A DNA stretch of 64,000 nt, taken from NCBI RefSeq assembly GCF_011398925.1, contig NZ_AP022842.1:3861001-3925000 (forward strand), read 5' to 3'. This document shows positions 1 to 9,143 of the stretch, one piece after another (position 1 is the stretch's first letter; every line of letters begins with the position of its first letter). This DNA comes from Bacillus sp. KH172YL63. GTDB lineage: Bacteria > Bacillota > Bacilli > Bacillales > Bacillaceae_B. A program made the translations under genes and the position numbers. Below the pieces are notes generated by a model. The model worked only from the letters and a program-made list of their open reading frames with translations. It was not told where the DNA came from and made no database searches.

Positions 1-421
1 CAATTGTTTCTTTTAGGTCAGGATGATTCAAATCTATTCCAGAATCAACTACTCCTACAACAATCGTATCTAAAGGCTTGTACTTTTCCCAAGCACTGGA
101 TATATTCATTCTGTCGAATAATAAAGATTGAGAGTCGTAGAAAGGATCATTTGTGACTGAAGATAATAAAAATGCGGGTTGATCTACTTCAGCATACTGA
201 ATTTCCGGATCCTTATTTAATTCCCTAATCCAGTTATCTTTCTCACTTATAGGTACTGAAAGGACGTCTAACTTAAATTTCCTTTCTTTCGTTACAGCCA
301 TCGTCTCAACATTTTGTTTATACTTAATCATAATATTTACTTTCTTTTCTGCTAACGCGGGATTTACCTGGATGAACATTGCAGATAGAATAAGTACCAT
401 AAAAAGCCTTAAATACTTCAT
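1..421 (-). CDS. Secreted subtilisin-like serine protease (S8), N-terminal part only
   Basis: The gene runs off the left edge, so only about 140 N-terminal residues are visible. Reading the minus strand from an ATG at 421, preceded by a GAGGTG ribosome binding site, gives a signal peptide (MKYLRLFMVLILSAMF, ending near ALA-E). A short propeptide-like stretch and a linker follow. The start of an S8 catalytic domain then appears: IVVGVVDSGIDLNHPDL contains the catalytic Asp of the D-T/S-G motif. The His and Ser motifs would lie outside the window. The family cleaves proteins outside the cell. No CWB2 repeats are visible in this fragment, though they could follow beyond the edge. It is tandem with another subtilase gene at 587-4735, and a terminator at 544-575 separates the two. 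Confidence 0.85.
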   Translation of the reverse strand, partial: MKYLRLFMVLILSAMFIQVNPALAEKKVNIMIKYKQNVETMAVTKERKFKLDVLSVPISEKDNWIRELNKDPEIQYAEVDQPAFLLSSVTNDPFYDSQSLLFDRMNISSAWEKYKPLDTIVVGVVDSGIDLNHPDLKETI

Positions 422-543
422 TTTCCGCACCTCACATTTAAACAATTACATTAACTAACAGTATATCGAATAATTGTATAAAAAGTCTAAGGAATTTAGA
501 ATGAAAATACTGAAAATTCCACAATTACATCATTTCACAATAA

Positions 544-575
544 AAAGGACCGCCTAAGAAACTAAGCGGTCCTTT
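544..575 (-). terminator. Rho-independent terminator after the Vpr-like protease gene
   Basis: A 10-bp stem (AAAGGACCGC / GCGGTCCTTT) closes a 12-nt loop and is followed on the minus strand by TTTTTA. It lies 12 nt beyond the stop codon of the protease gene at 587-4735. Confidence 0.85.
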
Positions 576-586
576 GTCAAACAAAC

Positions 587-3500
587 TTATTTAGTTACTT
601 TTTTGTGAAGAGAATCTCTAACTTTTTGATCTACAGCAGCTTGTCCACCAAGTACCGTAATAGTAGAAATATTGTTTGTATAAACATATTTTGTTAAGAA
701 AGAGTCTACTTCTTTTGGCAGCTCATTCGGGTCTACCAGCAATAACAATCCATTGTTTGAAGTGACAAGCGGTGCAGCAGATAATGCATCCGGGAAGTTC
801 TTACCACTTGCTACGAATAGTTCTGGAGATCCATTTGAAAATTTCTTCAGAATCTCTGCAAGAGTTCCATATCGGTTCACACCAGCAAGTCGATTGACTG
901 AAAGTGCTACGGAGTCTGCTTCTTTAGCCACTTTCTCTGAAATTGCTGCTGTACCTCCTAATACATACACATCTTCATTCTCCAGAAGAGATTTCGCTTC
1001 TTCTGATAGTGTTTTTCCATCAGTTAGTACAATTGGCATATTATATTCTCCTGCAACAGCAGCGGCACTCAGTGCATCTGCAAAGTTTTCACCTGTTGCC
1101 AAGAATACGCCATCTCCAGAGAAGCCTTTTTCTTTTAGTTTTGCTGCTACAGCAAGGTTTGTACCATAACGAGTGGCCATACCTTCGGTTACTAAACGCT
1201 CTATATTTGAAGAGTTAATGCTGAGACTATTTAATTGGGTGTACACTTTAGGAGAGATAACTGCTTCTCCACCTAGTAAATACACATTTTCTGCTCCTAA
1301 ACGCTCAATTTCATTCAGCACTTCTTTAGTTAGCTTACCATCTTTTCCAACAGGTAGAATAGGTGCCTCAAGCTCTGAAGCTAATGGTCCAGCTGATAGT
1401 GCATCCGGGAAATTATATCCTGTAGTAAGGATGACCGTCTTACTATTTCCTTTAGGGAAACCATCTGGATATAGCTTTTTAGAGACCGCCAAGGCAGTTC
1501 CGATTCGGTCTTCACCGGCAACTTCAGTTATGATATCCCCATCCGCTTTAATTGGTAATAAAGACAGTACCTCATTTGTTTTCGCATCTAATAGATATAC
1601 CGCGCCGATGTAATTGTTTGATTCTTCAGGAGTAGTAATCTTCACATCTGAAGTTAGTGTTTTTCCTACACCTAAAGACGTTGTCTTATCAGAAACTTCA
1701 ATCTTTCCTTTTCCTTTTTCACCTGGCGACAGAACACTGAGTTCTGTTACAGAAAGATCAAGTTTCGTACTTGGATCCTGAGTGGCATAACCCTCGATTG
1801 CAATAGTATACTTTCCGTCCGCTAGACCGTTTAAAGTTACCATTTCATCCGATGTTCCACCCGCAGACATGCCAACTTGGTTTCCTTTTTCATCCAAGAT
1901 ATAAAGATCCACATCATCGCTTGCATAGGATGGATTTGACGTTTTCACAGATAACGAAACATTGTTCTTGATGTTAAGTTCTTGTTTATAAAATTGATTG
2001 TTACCTGGTACTTCTACTCTTGAATTCACTGTTTTAGGGCTGCTAAATTCAGCTGATGCTAACTTAACATCCTTTTTGGTAGATAAGTAGTTTGAAAATG
2101 ATACTGATTTGGTAATTGCTTTGTTTGGTTCCACTTTACCGAGTTTGATTTCCCCTGGCTCTGCCACAACATCTTGGACAACCGCTTCTAGTTGATATTT
2201 ATTTATCTCTTTCCCTTTCTCAGGTCCAAATGTTCCATAGACATGCACTTCCCATACACCTGGTTTCGGTGATTTGAATACATCATCTTCTACATCCATA
2301 CCTCCGTATCCTGCATACCCTTTAAATTCACTCACTTCTACACCATCTGGATCAAAGACGATCATTCGCACTCTGCCTTTGTAATCATTATTTTCACTTA
2401 AGGCATTGAGAGAGAATCGTAGTTCACTCACCCCAGGCTTCACTTCAAAAGTATACCCCTTAGATTTAGAGGCTTGAACCTCGTCTGTAATTCGAGAACG
2501 GAAGCGATTTTCTTTAGTGAATTTCTTTCCAACAATAATGGTTTGCGCTGATCTCGCCTCAACATATGCGGTAGACTTATCATCAATTAACAAAGTACCG
2601 GCATTGGTACCCTCTTTCAGTTTAGAAGAATCATAGTCTACAGTGATAAGCTTGTGCTCTCCAGGAGCAAGCTTTACCTCATGATCAGATGGCGTGAACC
2701 AGTCGTCTGATGCTGACACCATGAGATCCTTGGATTCATCTGTATTATTTTCTATAAGCACTTCAACTGTATCTGGAATATCTTTGTTTCGGACATAAAG
2801 GCCCGGCCCACCTGAAATTTTCTCACCGTGATAAACGGTAACATCCACTTCTTTAATATCATTGATAAAATGTTTACGTAGATACTCATAGGCTGCAGGA
2901 ACATTAATTAAGCCTGCACCTTCTTGGGCACGGTTATAACCATCAAGATGGTCTGCAGTTTGAATCAAAGCTTCCCGTGCAATCTCGTAGTTAAAAGGAA
3001 TACGGTCTTTTAGCGCGGCAGATTTCAATAGGGCGACTGCCCCGGCAACATATGGTGAAGACATACTTGTACCTTGCATCACAACATATGGTCCAGCTTG
3101 AACTGGATGGGCTGCATATGCAGAACCAGGTCCAACGATATCAGGCTTCTGGTTTCCAATTTCATTCGGCCCTACAGAAGAAAAATACCATAATCCTTCT
3201 CCTTCTTTAGGTGTTCCATCTTCATTTTTACCATAAGGATAAGCATTGTATTCTGTAGCCCACATTTCAGAAGTTATATGCGCTCCAACTGAAATAATTG
3301 GTCCTACATCTCCAGGTGACCCAACTGTATCAATTCCAGGTCCGGAATTACCTGCTGATGTGACAAAAATGATATCCGTCATTTCACTTAATAACTCCAT
3401 TAATTCTCCATACGAACCCATACCTTCATTTAGATCAGGTGAAGAACCTAAACTTAAGTTTGCTACGTCAACATCAAATCCTCCAGCTGCTTCAGGGAGC

Positions 3501-4735
3501 GCTGCATCTACCATCGCTGATTGGATACTGAACGTAGAAGCTCCACCCTCTTCTTTAAATACCCGTAACCCAACAAGTTCGGCACCTGGTGCTACACCTT
3601 CTCCCGCTACTGCTCCATACTTATTTGAACGTAAAGGTCCGTCAGCAGCTGCAATACCGGACACATGAGATCCATGTCCATTAAAATCAGTAAAAATGCT
3701 AGCAAATTTCCCCTTTGTGTCTAGATCAGAAATTCGGAAGTTTGCACCCAACAAATCGTCTGATACATTGACATCGAAAGTACCTGTTTCTCCGTTTGCA
3801 TATCCGGTCTCATCAGTGAAGTCGTGATCGTTATCTGTATCGATATATACCTTGTCATCCACTAATAATGTGGCAAAATTATCTTTAACTGCGCCATCTG
3901 CATTTAAATCCTGGCCTTCATTCTCAAATTTTGTCATACTAAAGTACAATTTATCATCAGAAGCATCTAATCCAGTCGTGGTATATGTAGTTTCACCAAC
4001 TGTAATGCTATCCCCTTCAGCATGGCCTTCATCATACAGTACATCTCCCTCGGCTAAATACGTCCCTTTAACAGGAGAGTAAATACCATATCGCCCATCT
4101 CGATCGGCGATTGTATAGTCACGTACGGCCACAATCTTAGACTCACCATATTTACGCGTAGCTTGGTCCATCTTCTCTGTAAATGATTCATGACCTGGAT
4201 CGGGACCTGAGTCAATGATTCCGATTCGAACTCCAGAACCATCAAATTTATTATGAAAATCCAGTACTCCTGTTGAAGAATGGGTCTCATGTTGTTCCGG
4301 AGTTACAATAGCACCTTCAGCCAGCTCGTTTTGCCCCTCCACCTTTAATTCTTTATCCTGTACTTTATCCACTTTCACTTCTGCATTTTTACCAACTGTA
4401 CGGATAGACTTTAGTCCCATAACATCCATAATTTTACCAGTAGGAACATCTGCCAGATATAAGAAATTCTTATGATTGATCTTAACTTTCACACCCAATT
4501 TCTCTAATTGGGCGCTCGCATCCACTTTACCATTCCCCACAATAACCAACTCTTGCATTTTTTTACTACTCATGGATAATGCAATGACATCCGAGAAATT
4601 TGATGCCTTGAACTTCTTTGTTTCCTGTAGGGCCGCTTCAGCTTTATCAGGATTAAAACTTGTAATCCCTGCAAACGAAGAAGCAACTAATGATGCACTC
4701 GCAACAATGGATAGAACTTTTTTCTTAATTACCAA
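587..4735 (-). CDS. Cell-wall-anchored Vpr-like subtilase with three C-terminal CWB2 repeats
   Basis: A large secreted serine protease of about 1380 residues. After a signal peptide and an I9-like propeptide comes the S8 catalytic domain. The Asp is in GIIDSGPDPG (about residue 175), the His in FNGHGSHVSG (about 354) and the Ser in GTSMSSPYVAG (about 570). An insertion of about 130 residues between Asp and His contains the acidic stretch DTDNDHDFTDE, which could bind calcium (inference). After the catalytic domain come beta-rich domains, then three CWB2 repeats over the last 300 residues. These repeats diverge from the canonical triplet seen in the other proteins. I prefer the TTG at 4735, with GGGGG eight bases upstream, over the TTG at 4750, which overlaps that site. 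The substrate is unknown; the repeats suggest retention on the wall. Confidence 0.9.
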   Translation of the reverse strand: MVIKKKVLSIVASASLVASSFAGITSFNPDKAEAALQETKKFKASNFSDVIALSMSSKKMQELVIVGNGKVDASAQLEKLGVKVKINHKNFLYLADVPTGKIMDVMGLKSIRTVGKNAEVKVDKVQDKELKVEGQNELAEGAIVTPEQHETHSSTGVLDFHNKFDGSGVRIGIIDSGPDPGHESFTEKMDQATRKYGESKIVAVRDYTIADRDGRYGIYSPVKGTYLAEGDVLYDEGHAEGDSITVGETTYTTTGLDASDDKLYFSMTKFENEGQDLNADGAVKDNFATLLVDDKVYIDTDNDHDFTDETGYANGETGTFDVNVSDDLLGANFRISDLDTKGKFASIFTDFNGHGSHVSGIAAADGPLRSNKYGAVAGEGVAPGAELVGLRVFKEEGGASTFSIQSAMVDAALPEAAGGFDVDVANLSLGSSPDLNEGMGSYGELMELLSEMTDIIFVTSAGNSGPGIDTVGSPGDVGPIISVGAHITSEMWATEYNAYPYGKNEDGTPKEGEGLWYFSSVGPNEIGNQKPDIVGPGSAYAAHPVQAGPYVVMQGTSMSSPYVAGAVALLKSAALKDRIPFNYEIAREALIQTADHLDGYNRAQEGAGLINVPAAYEYLRKHFINDIKEVDVTVYHGEKISGGPGLYVRNKDIPDTVEVLIENNTDESKDLMVSASDDWFTPSDHEVKLAPGEHKLITVDYDSSKLKEGTNAGTLLIDDKSTAYVEARSAQTIIVGKKFTKENRFRSRITDEVQASKSKGYTFEVKPGVSELRFSLNALSENNDYKGRVRMIVFDPDGVEVSEFKGYAGYGGMDVEDDVFKSPKPGVWEVHVYGTFGPEKGKEINKYQLEAVVQDVVAEPGEIKLGKVEPNKAITKSVSFSNYLSTKKDVKLASAEFSSPKTVNSRVEVPGNNQFYKQELNIKNNVSLSVKTSNPSYASDDVDLYILDEKGNQVGMSAGGTSDEMVTLNGLADGKYTIAIEGYATQDPSTKLDLSVTELSVLSPGEKGKGKIEVSDKTTSLGVGKTLTSDVKITTPEESNNYIGAVYLLDAKTNEVLSLLPIKADGDIITEVAGEDRIGTALAVSKKLYPDGFPKGNSKTVILTTGYNFPDALSAGPLASELEAPILPVGKDGKLTKEVLNEIERLGAENVYLLGGEAVISPKVYTQLNSLSINSSNIERLVTEGMATRYGTNLAVAAKLKEKGFSGDGVFLATGENFADALSAAAVAGEYNMPIVLTDGKTLSEEAKSLLENEDVYVLGGTAAISEKVAKEADSVALSVNRLAGVNRYGTLAEILKKFSNGSPELFVASGKNFPDALSAAPLVTSNNGLLLLVDPNELPKEVDSFLTKYVYTNNISTITVLGGQAAVDQKVRDSLHKKVTK

Positions 4736-4992
4736 TACTCTTACCCCCAATTGATTTTTTTGAAAAACAGACCCAAAAAAACACTCAAATTTCCTTAATT
4801 AAGCAATTATGGAAACAAAAGAGTATAAGACTATTTTAATAGGAAAAAAATCTTTAGTCAACAAAAGGAGACGTTATTTTCTGAATAATTTATATTTTCA
4901 TTTTGCCACCAAGTTGGAAAACATTTATAAAAATTAGAAAATTATGATAAAATAAATGTGTATTAATATTTTTAAAGAAAGAGGAGAATACA

Positions 4993-5565
4993 TTGGATGA
5001 TATAAACCAATTAATGGGGTCGATTTTCATTAGTCTCACTAGCAATATAGATAAAGAAGCAGTCAAAAAAAACTCTGATCAATCACTAAAAGTTAAAAGA
5101 ACAAAGTATGTTGACGACGATCTATATATGAATAGTTTAATTTCTAATATTGCATTTCATATCGAAACAACAAGAGCTATGCATACAATCATTGAAAGAT
5201 TAATTAAAGATTCCAAGTATCCATACTTCCCTGGTATTAATAAAGCGATGGAAGTAGCACAAGATTATATCGAACAGGAAATGGATAGTTTAAAACCCCA
5301 ATACTTTAAGGTTATTTCAAAAACTGATAAGCATGAAGAAAAAATAGTGATATTAGAACAGTTATATACTTCAAGCAAGGTAGAGCAAGATTTGACTTAT
5401 ATCTTCCTTAAAGCTTTTGGTGAAATATCGAATCGTGAACTATTCAAATTTATGCTGGACTCTTCTTCTGAACAAACAATTGACTTACTCAGGAAATACT
5501 CAAGTTTTCATGCACTATTATTATTAGATGGGTTTTCCATTCAAAAACAGCCGGTTAGAGTATAA
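4993..5565 (+). CDS. Hypothetical 190-residue protein
   Basis: I do not recognise this protein. It starts at TTG (MDDINQLMGSIF) with GAGGAG just upstream, so translation is well supported. It has no signal peptide or membrane segment. The sequence is rich in Leu, Ile, Lys and Glu and looks mainly alpha-helical. The central part (EQEMDSLKPQYFKVISKTD) is followed by regular helical heptad-like stretches. It is the only plus-strand gene in the first 9 kb, transcribed divergently from the CWB2 protease, and it faces the CWB2 gene at 5884. It is probably cytoplasmic; no function can be given. Confidence 0.7.
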   Translation: MDDINQLMGSIFISLTSNIDKEAVKKNSDQSLKVKRTKYVDDDLYMNSLISNIAFHIETTRAMHTIIERLIKDSKYPYFPGINKAMEVAQDYIEQEMDSLKPQYFKVISKTDKHEEKIVILEQLYTSSKVEQDLTYIFLKAFGEISNRELFKFMLDSSSEQTIDLLRKYSSFHALLLLDGFSIQKQPVRV

Positions 5566-5883
5566 ATTTGCCAAGTATATTAATCTGAGTGCTTTCCTCG
5601 CTAAAACGCCGAGTTGTAAAATTGTTGGATGTTAATATAAGGTATGAATAGACCTTATTATTTGCGGAATCTGAGCCATAGTTCGAGTAAATTACGAAAG
5701 GTTGATCATAGTTTACAGAATAAAAAAATCCGAACAATTATTCGATCTCATTAATGAAGCTCGAATGACTGTTCGGATTTATTTTGCATATTATAAACCT
5801 TTGCATCAATTTCTATAAATTGTATCAAAGCCATTAGAAGGATTCAGATGTGTACTATCATTTTATAGTTTACCAACATCTGC
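5566..5883. other. Intergenic stretch between convergent genes
   Basis: This 318-bp AT-rich stretch lies between a plus-strand and a minus-strand gene that point at each other. The terminator at 5726-5780 is the only structure I can support; short ORFs here lack ribosome binding sites. Confidence 0.6.
5726..5780 (-). terminator. Rho-independent terminator, probably bidirectional
   Basis: An outer stem AAATCCGAAC / GTTCGGATTT surrounds an inner stem ATTCGA / TCGAAT. On the minus strand the hairpin is followed by a run of seven Ts, which fits termination of the CWB2 gene starting at 7365. On the plus strand it could serve the gene at 4993. Confidence 0.8.
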
Positions 5884-7365
5884 TTAGTTACTAACTAGTT
5901 GACCAACCGCTTCTTGGCTGATAGCCGCTTCCCCTCCTAATACAGTGAAATACCAAGTTCCATTCTCTTGAATATACTTTGTTACGGGGGACGGTACGTT
6001 ATTCTTCTTCACAAGAATGATTGGCTCATAAAATTTCGCAGCCAGCACTGATCCTGTTAATGCATCCGCGAAGTTTTCCCCAGTAGCAACTGTAATCATT
6101 TCAGAAGACATTGGTAGCCTTTCTGCAACCTTGACTGATGTATCATACCGGTCCTTTCCGGCAATCCGCACAGGGTTTTTAGAAGCAAGTCCCTTTTTAA
6201 CTTTATCAGATATTACATTTGTACCACCAACGATAATCGTATGAGACACCTTCTTTAATGCGGTGCTAGTTTCAGCCGGCAATTGATCCTTTGGGCTTAG
6301 CAATATCGGAATCTGATTGGCAGCTGCGTACGGAGCTATCGACAACGCATCTGGGAAATTCTCACCATAAGCTATGACTGCTTTATCATAATCTCCTATT
6401 TCAGCAGCTATCTTTGCTGCTGTATCATAGCGACTTTTTCCGCCGATTCGCTTTATGTTCAACCCCATCTGCTTTAGTTCACGTTCAACTTTAGAGGTAA
6501 TGGCACTGGTACCACCAAGTATTATGACATTCTTCGCTTCTAAATATTTCAATTGATTCTTAACCGCACTTTGTAGGCTGTCTTTTGGATTTAAGAGGAT
6601 TGGCGCGTCGTGCTTATATGCAAGTGGGGCACCGGCCAATGCATCCGGAAAATTACTATCCCTTGCGAGTACCACTGTATCAGCCCCTTCTGGCCATCCA
6701 ACCTTTGACACTTCTACAGCCGTCTCATATCTGTTATTACCTGCAATTCTTAGTACATTTTCGTAGTTTTCTTCACCACTATCGTCTGAAACAGCCATAA
6801 GAGCATATCTACCATCCCCCCCATATTCGTAGAGGTCGGTTGTTGCTATATAATATGTTCCAGCCGGCAATGCATAGTAAGCTTGGATATCATCTGTTTC
6901 ATCTGAAACCCACTCATCCGGATATACCGGCTCCTGTCTTGAATCAAATAACAAATATCCTAAATCGTTAAAAGTATATTCTGTGCTTCCTAAGACATAT
7001 AAATCTTCGGTTTTATTAATTTGAATTTTATAAACATCCACGTCTTGTGACCAATTAAACTGACCAATAATAATATCATCTTTCCGAATGTTATTCGCCT
7101 GTGGGAAATCATCATTCGGCTCGTTTTCATATATTTCTCCCAAAAGACTTATATGATCTTGTGATTCATTCTTGTGAAGAGCCTCATTCAACTTATCAAA
7201 CTTCGGAACAGTAATATCATTTAAATCATCTCCTTTGATAATTTTAGCAATATCACTCTTTAAATCGTTGCTGTCCATCCCTTCATTCGCTAATGTTGGG
7301 AATGGTTCGAACATAAAACCCACAAATAGAAGGGAAAGAGCTGTAAACACTAATAACTTTCTCAT
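5884..7365 (-). CDS. Secreted PPC-domain-like protein with three CWB2 repeats
   Basis: A 493-residue exported protein. The order is signal peptide (MRKLLVFTALSLLFVGF), a charged linker, then about residues 80-200 resembling a bacterial pre-peptidase C-terminal (PPC) domain: ENEPNDDFPQANNI start, DVDVYKI strand, PAGTYYIATTD end. Three canonical CWB2 repeats follow (FPDALAGAPLA, FPDALSIAPYA, FADALTGSVLA). PPC domains usually accompany secreted peptidases and help binding or folding, but no catalytic domain is present here. It may therefore be a surface adhesin or structural protein rather than an enzyme (inference). The ATG at 7365 has GAGGAG nine bases upstream; an in-frame TTG at 7383 overlaps that site. 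A terminator lies 100 bp downstream. Confidence 0.88.
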   Translation of the reverse strand: MRKLLVFTALSLLFVGFMFEPFPTLANEGMDSNDLKSDIAKIIKGDDLNDITVPKFDKLNEALHKNESQDHISLLGEIYENEPNDDFPQANNIRKDDIIIGQFNWSQDVDVYKIQINKTEDLYVLGSTEYTFNDLGYLLFDSRQEPVYPDEWVSDETDDIQAYYALPAGTYYIATTDLYEYGGDGRYALMAVSDDSGEENYENVLRIAGNNRYETAVEVSKVGWPEGADTVVLARDSNFPDALAGAPLAYKHDAPILLNPKDSLQSAVKNQLKYLEAKNVIILGGTSAITSKVERELKQMGLNIKRIGGKSRYDTAAKIAAEIGDYDKAVIAYGENFPDALSIAPYAAANQIPILLSPKDQLPAETSTALKKVSHTIIVGGTNVISDKVKKGLASKNPVRIAGKDRYDTSVKVAERLPMSSEMITVATGENFADALTGSVLAAKFYEPIILVKKNNVPSPVTKYIQENGTWYFTVLGGEAAISQEAVGQLVSN

Positions 7366-7538
7366 CACTACACATCTCCTCAATTATAATAGTTTAATTG
7401 TATTTCATTTTTACACTAAATGGAATAAAATTGAAAAATTTTCTTGTCTATGTTTATAGATTATTAAATGTTTATAGTTTATTAAATTGGGAATAAAAAT
7501 AGTATAAACACTACTCTTCGGGTATTTATAATACAAAA

Positions 7539-7572
7539 AAAGTTGTTCACGTGCTTACACGCAAACAACTTT
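7539..7572 (-). terminator. Rho-independent terminator after the NlpC/P60 gene
   Basis: The stem AAAGTTGTT / AACAACTTT has a second inner stem CGTG / CACG and is followed on the minus strand by TTTTTTTGTA. It lies just past the stop codon at 7576. Confidence 0.85.
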
Positions 7573-7575
7573 ACA

Positions 7576-8910
7576 TTATTTCAACACTCTCACTGCACCC
7601 AAATATCTTGGCTTGAAGTAGACATTATCCATACTAGTAACTTCTACTCCACGATCTCCTGAGTGTATGAATTTATTATCCCCCATATAAATTCCAACAT
7701 GGGATGGACCTGGCTTATATGTTGTAAATACAACTATGTCCCCTATTGCTGGCTTATTTACTCTAGGATTTTCATTCCACATTCCTGTGGTTGTCCTTGA
7801 AACATTAATTCCGTGCTGATTGTATACATATCCGATATATCCGCTACAATCAAATCCGCTCGGAGTTGTCCCTCCCCACTTATATGGGGTCCCGATATAT
7901 TTTTTTGCTGTTTCTATGATGACAGTTGGGTCAAATGTCAACATTGAAACAGCATGGTCAGATACAACTGAAGTTCCCCCGATAATCGTGAAATTGTTAA
8001 TATTATAGTTATTGATGGTTTCCTTCACAACTTTAGGAACGCTATCTGATTCTATCAGCATAATTGGCTCATCATTCTTTGCAGCCATGACAGATCCAGT
8101 AAGTGCATCTGCAAAACTCTCTCCTGTTGCAACCACTGTGTTACTTGAACCAGAAGCTGAATACAATGTTTTCACTACTTTAGTTGCTGTATCATAACGA
8201 TCAGATCCTGTGATTCTCTTTGGACTTGGCAATTGACGATAGACTTCATCGCTCACTACTTTATTTCCTCCGACGACAATGGTAGAGTCATATTGATGTA
8301 GTGACTTCTTTGTACTATCCGGAAGTACATTTGTACTAGTCAATAATATCGGTATAGCCTTGCTTGCAGCGTATGACGCTATGGCAAGACTATCAGGAAA
8401 ATTCTCACCGTACGTAATAATTGCTTTATTTCCTCCGACTATTTCTGCTATTTTAGCAGCTGTTGCATAACGATCTTTCCCAGCAACCCTTGTAACAACT
8501 ATTCCCATACTCGCAAGTTGTTGCGCTACCTCTTCACTAATAACTGATTTCCCACCTAATATGTATGCATGCTTTGCGTTCAGTCTATTAATCTCTTTAT
8601 TCACATCACCGGGTATACTCGACTTGGATACTAATAATATAGGAGCATTCATTTTATGTGCCAGTGGTGCCCCTGCTAAGGCATCCGGGAAATTATCTCC
8701 CACTGCAATTACGACGGTATCCGCTCCTTCAGGCCACCCTTGTTGAGAAACTTTTACAGAGGTATCATATCTATTTGTTCCACTTACTCTATCCACAGTC
8801 TTACCGCTTGCTTCAACTAATCCCCCACTATTGATTTGAAGTGCTAATCCAAAGACTAATATAAAAACAAACAACTTACATTTTCCAGATAATAAGTGTA
8901 ATTTTGACAT
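7576..8910 (-). CDS. Wall-bound NlpC/P60 endopeptidase with three CWB2 repeats
   Basis: A 444-residue secreted protein that probably cuts peptidoglycan stem peptides, typically the gamma-D-Glu to diaminopimelate bond in this family. A signal peptide occupies about residues 1-34. Three CWB2 repeats follow at about 38-325 (FPDALAGAPLA, FPDSLAIASYA, FADALTGSVMA). An NlpC/P60 domain closes the protein at about 330-444. The catalytic Cys is C355 in SGFDCSGYIG, with His residues H404 (SHVGIY) and H416 (FIHSG). The wall-binding module therefore precedes the enzyme, opposite to most CWB2 proteins in this locus. The ATG at 8910 has a GGGGAG site 11 bases upstream. It likely acts in cell-wall turnover or cell separation. 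Confidence 0.93.
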   Translation of the reverse strand: MSKLHLLSGKCKLFVFILVFGLALQINSGGLVEASGKTVDRVSGTNRYDTSVKVSQQGWPEGADTVVIAVGDNFPDALAGAPLAHKMNAPILLVSKSSIPGDVNKEINRLNAKHAYILGGKSVISEEVAQQLASMGIVVTRVAGKDRYATAAKIAEIVGGNKAIITYGENFPDSLAIASYAASKAIPILLTSTNVLPDSTKKSLHQYDSTIVVGGNKVVSDEVYRQLPSPKRITGSDRYDTATKVVKTLYSASGSSNTVVATGESFADALTGSVMAAKNDEPIMLIESDSVPKVVKETINNYNINNFTIIGGTSVVSDHAVSMLTFDPTVIIETAKKYIGTPYKWGGTTPSGFDCSGYIGYVYNQHGINVSRTTTGMWNENPRVNKPAIGDIVVFTTYKPGPSHVGIYMGDNKFIHSGDRGVEVTSMDNVYFKPRYLGAVRVLK

Positions 8911-9143
8911 TCTTTGTGCTCCCCATTTTCCTTTTTTCTACAAAATTTATTGTAACATTAATTTCACCAAATTATTTTACAATTACGTTACAAGTAAATA
9001 GATTATTTTAAATTTTCAAAAATAAGTATATAGGTACTAGTATCTAATTAACAAATATCTCCCATAAATTTTAAAGATTTGTAGAATTAGTATGAGAAAT
9101 CTCGTAAAGTATAGTGTGGATACATTTATTAGGAGGACTGAAA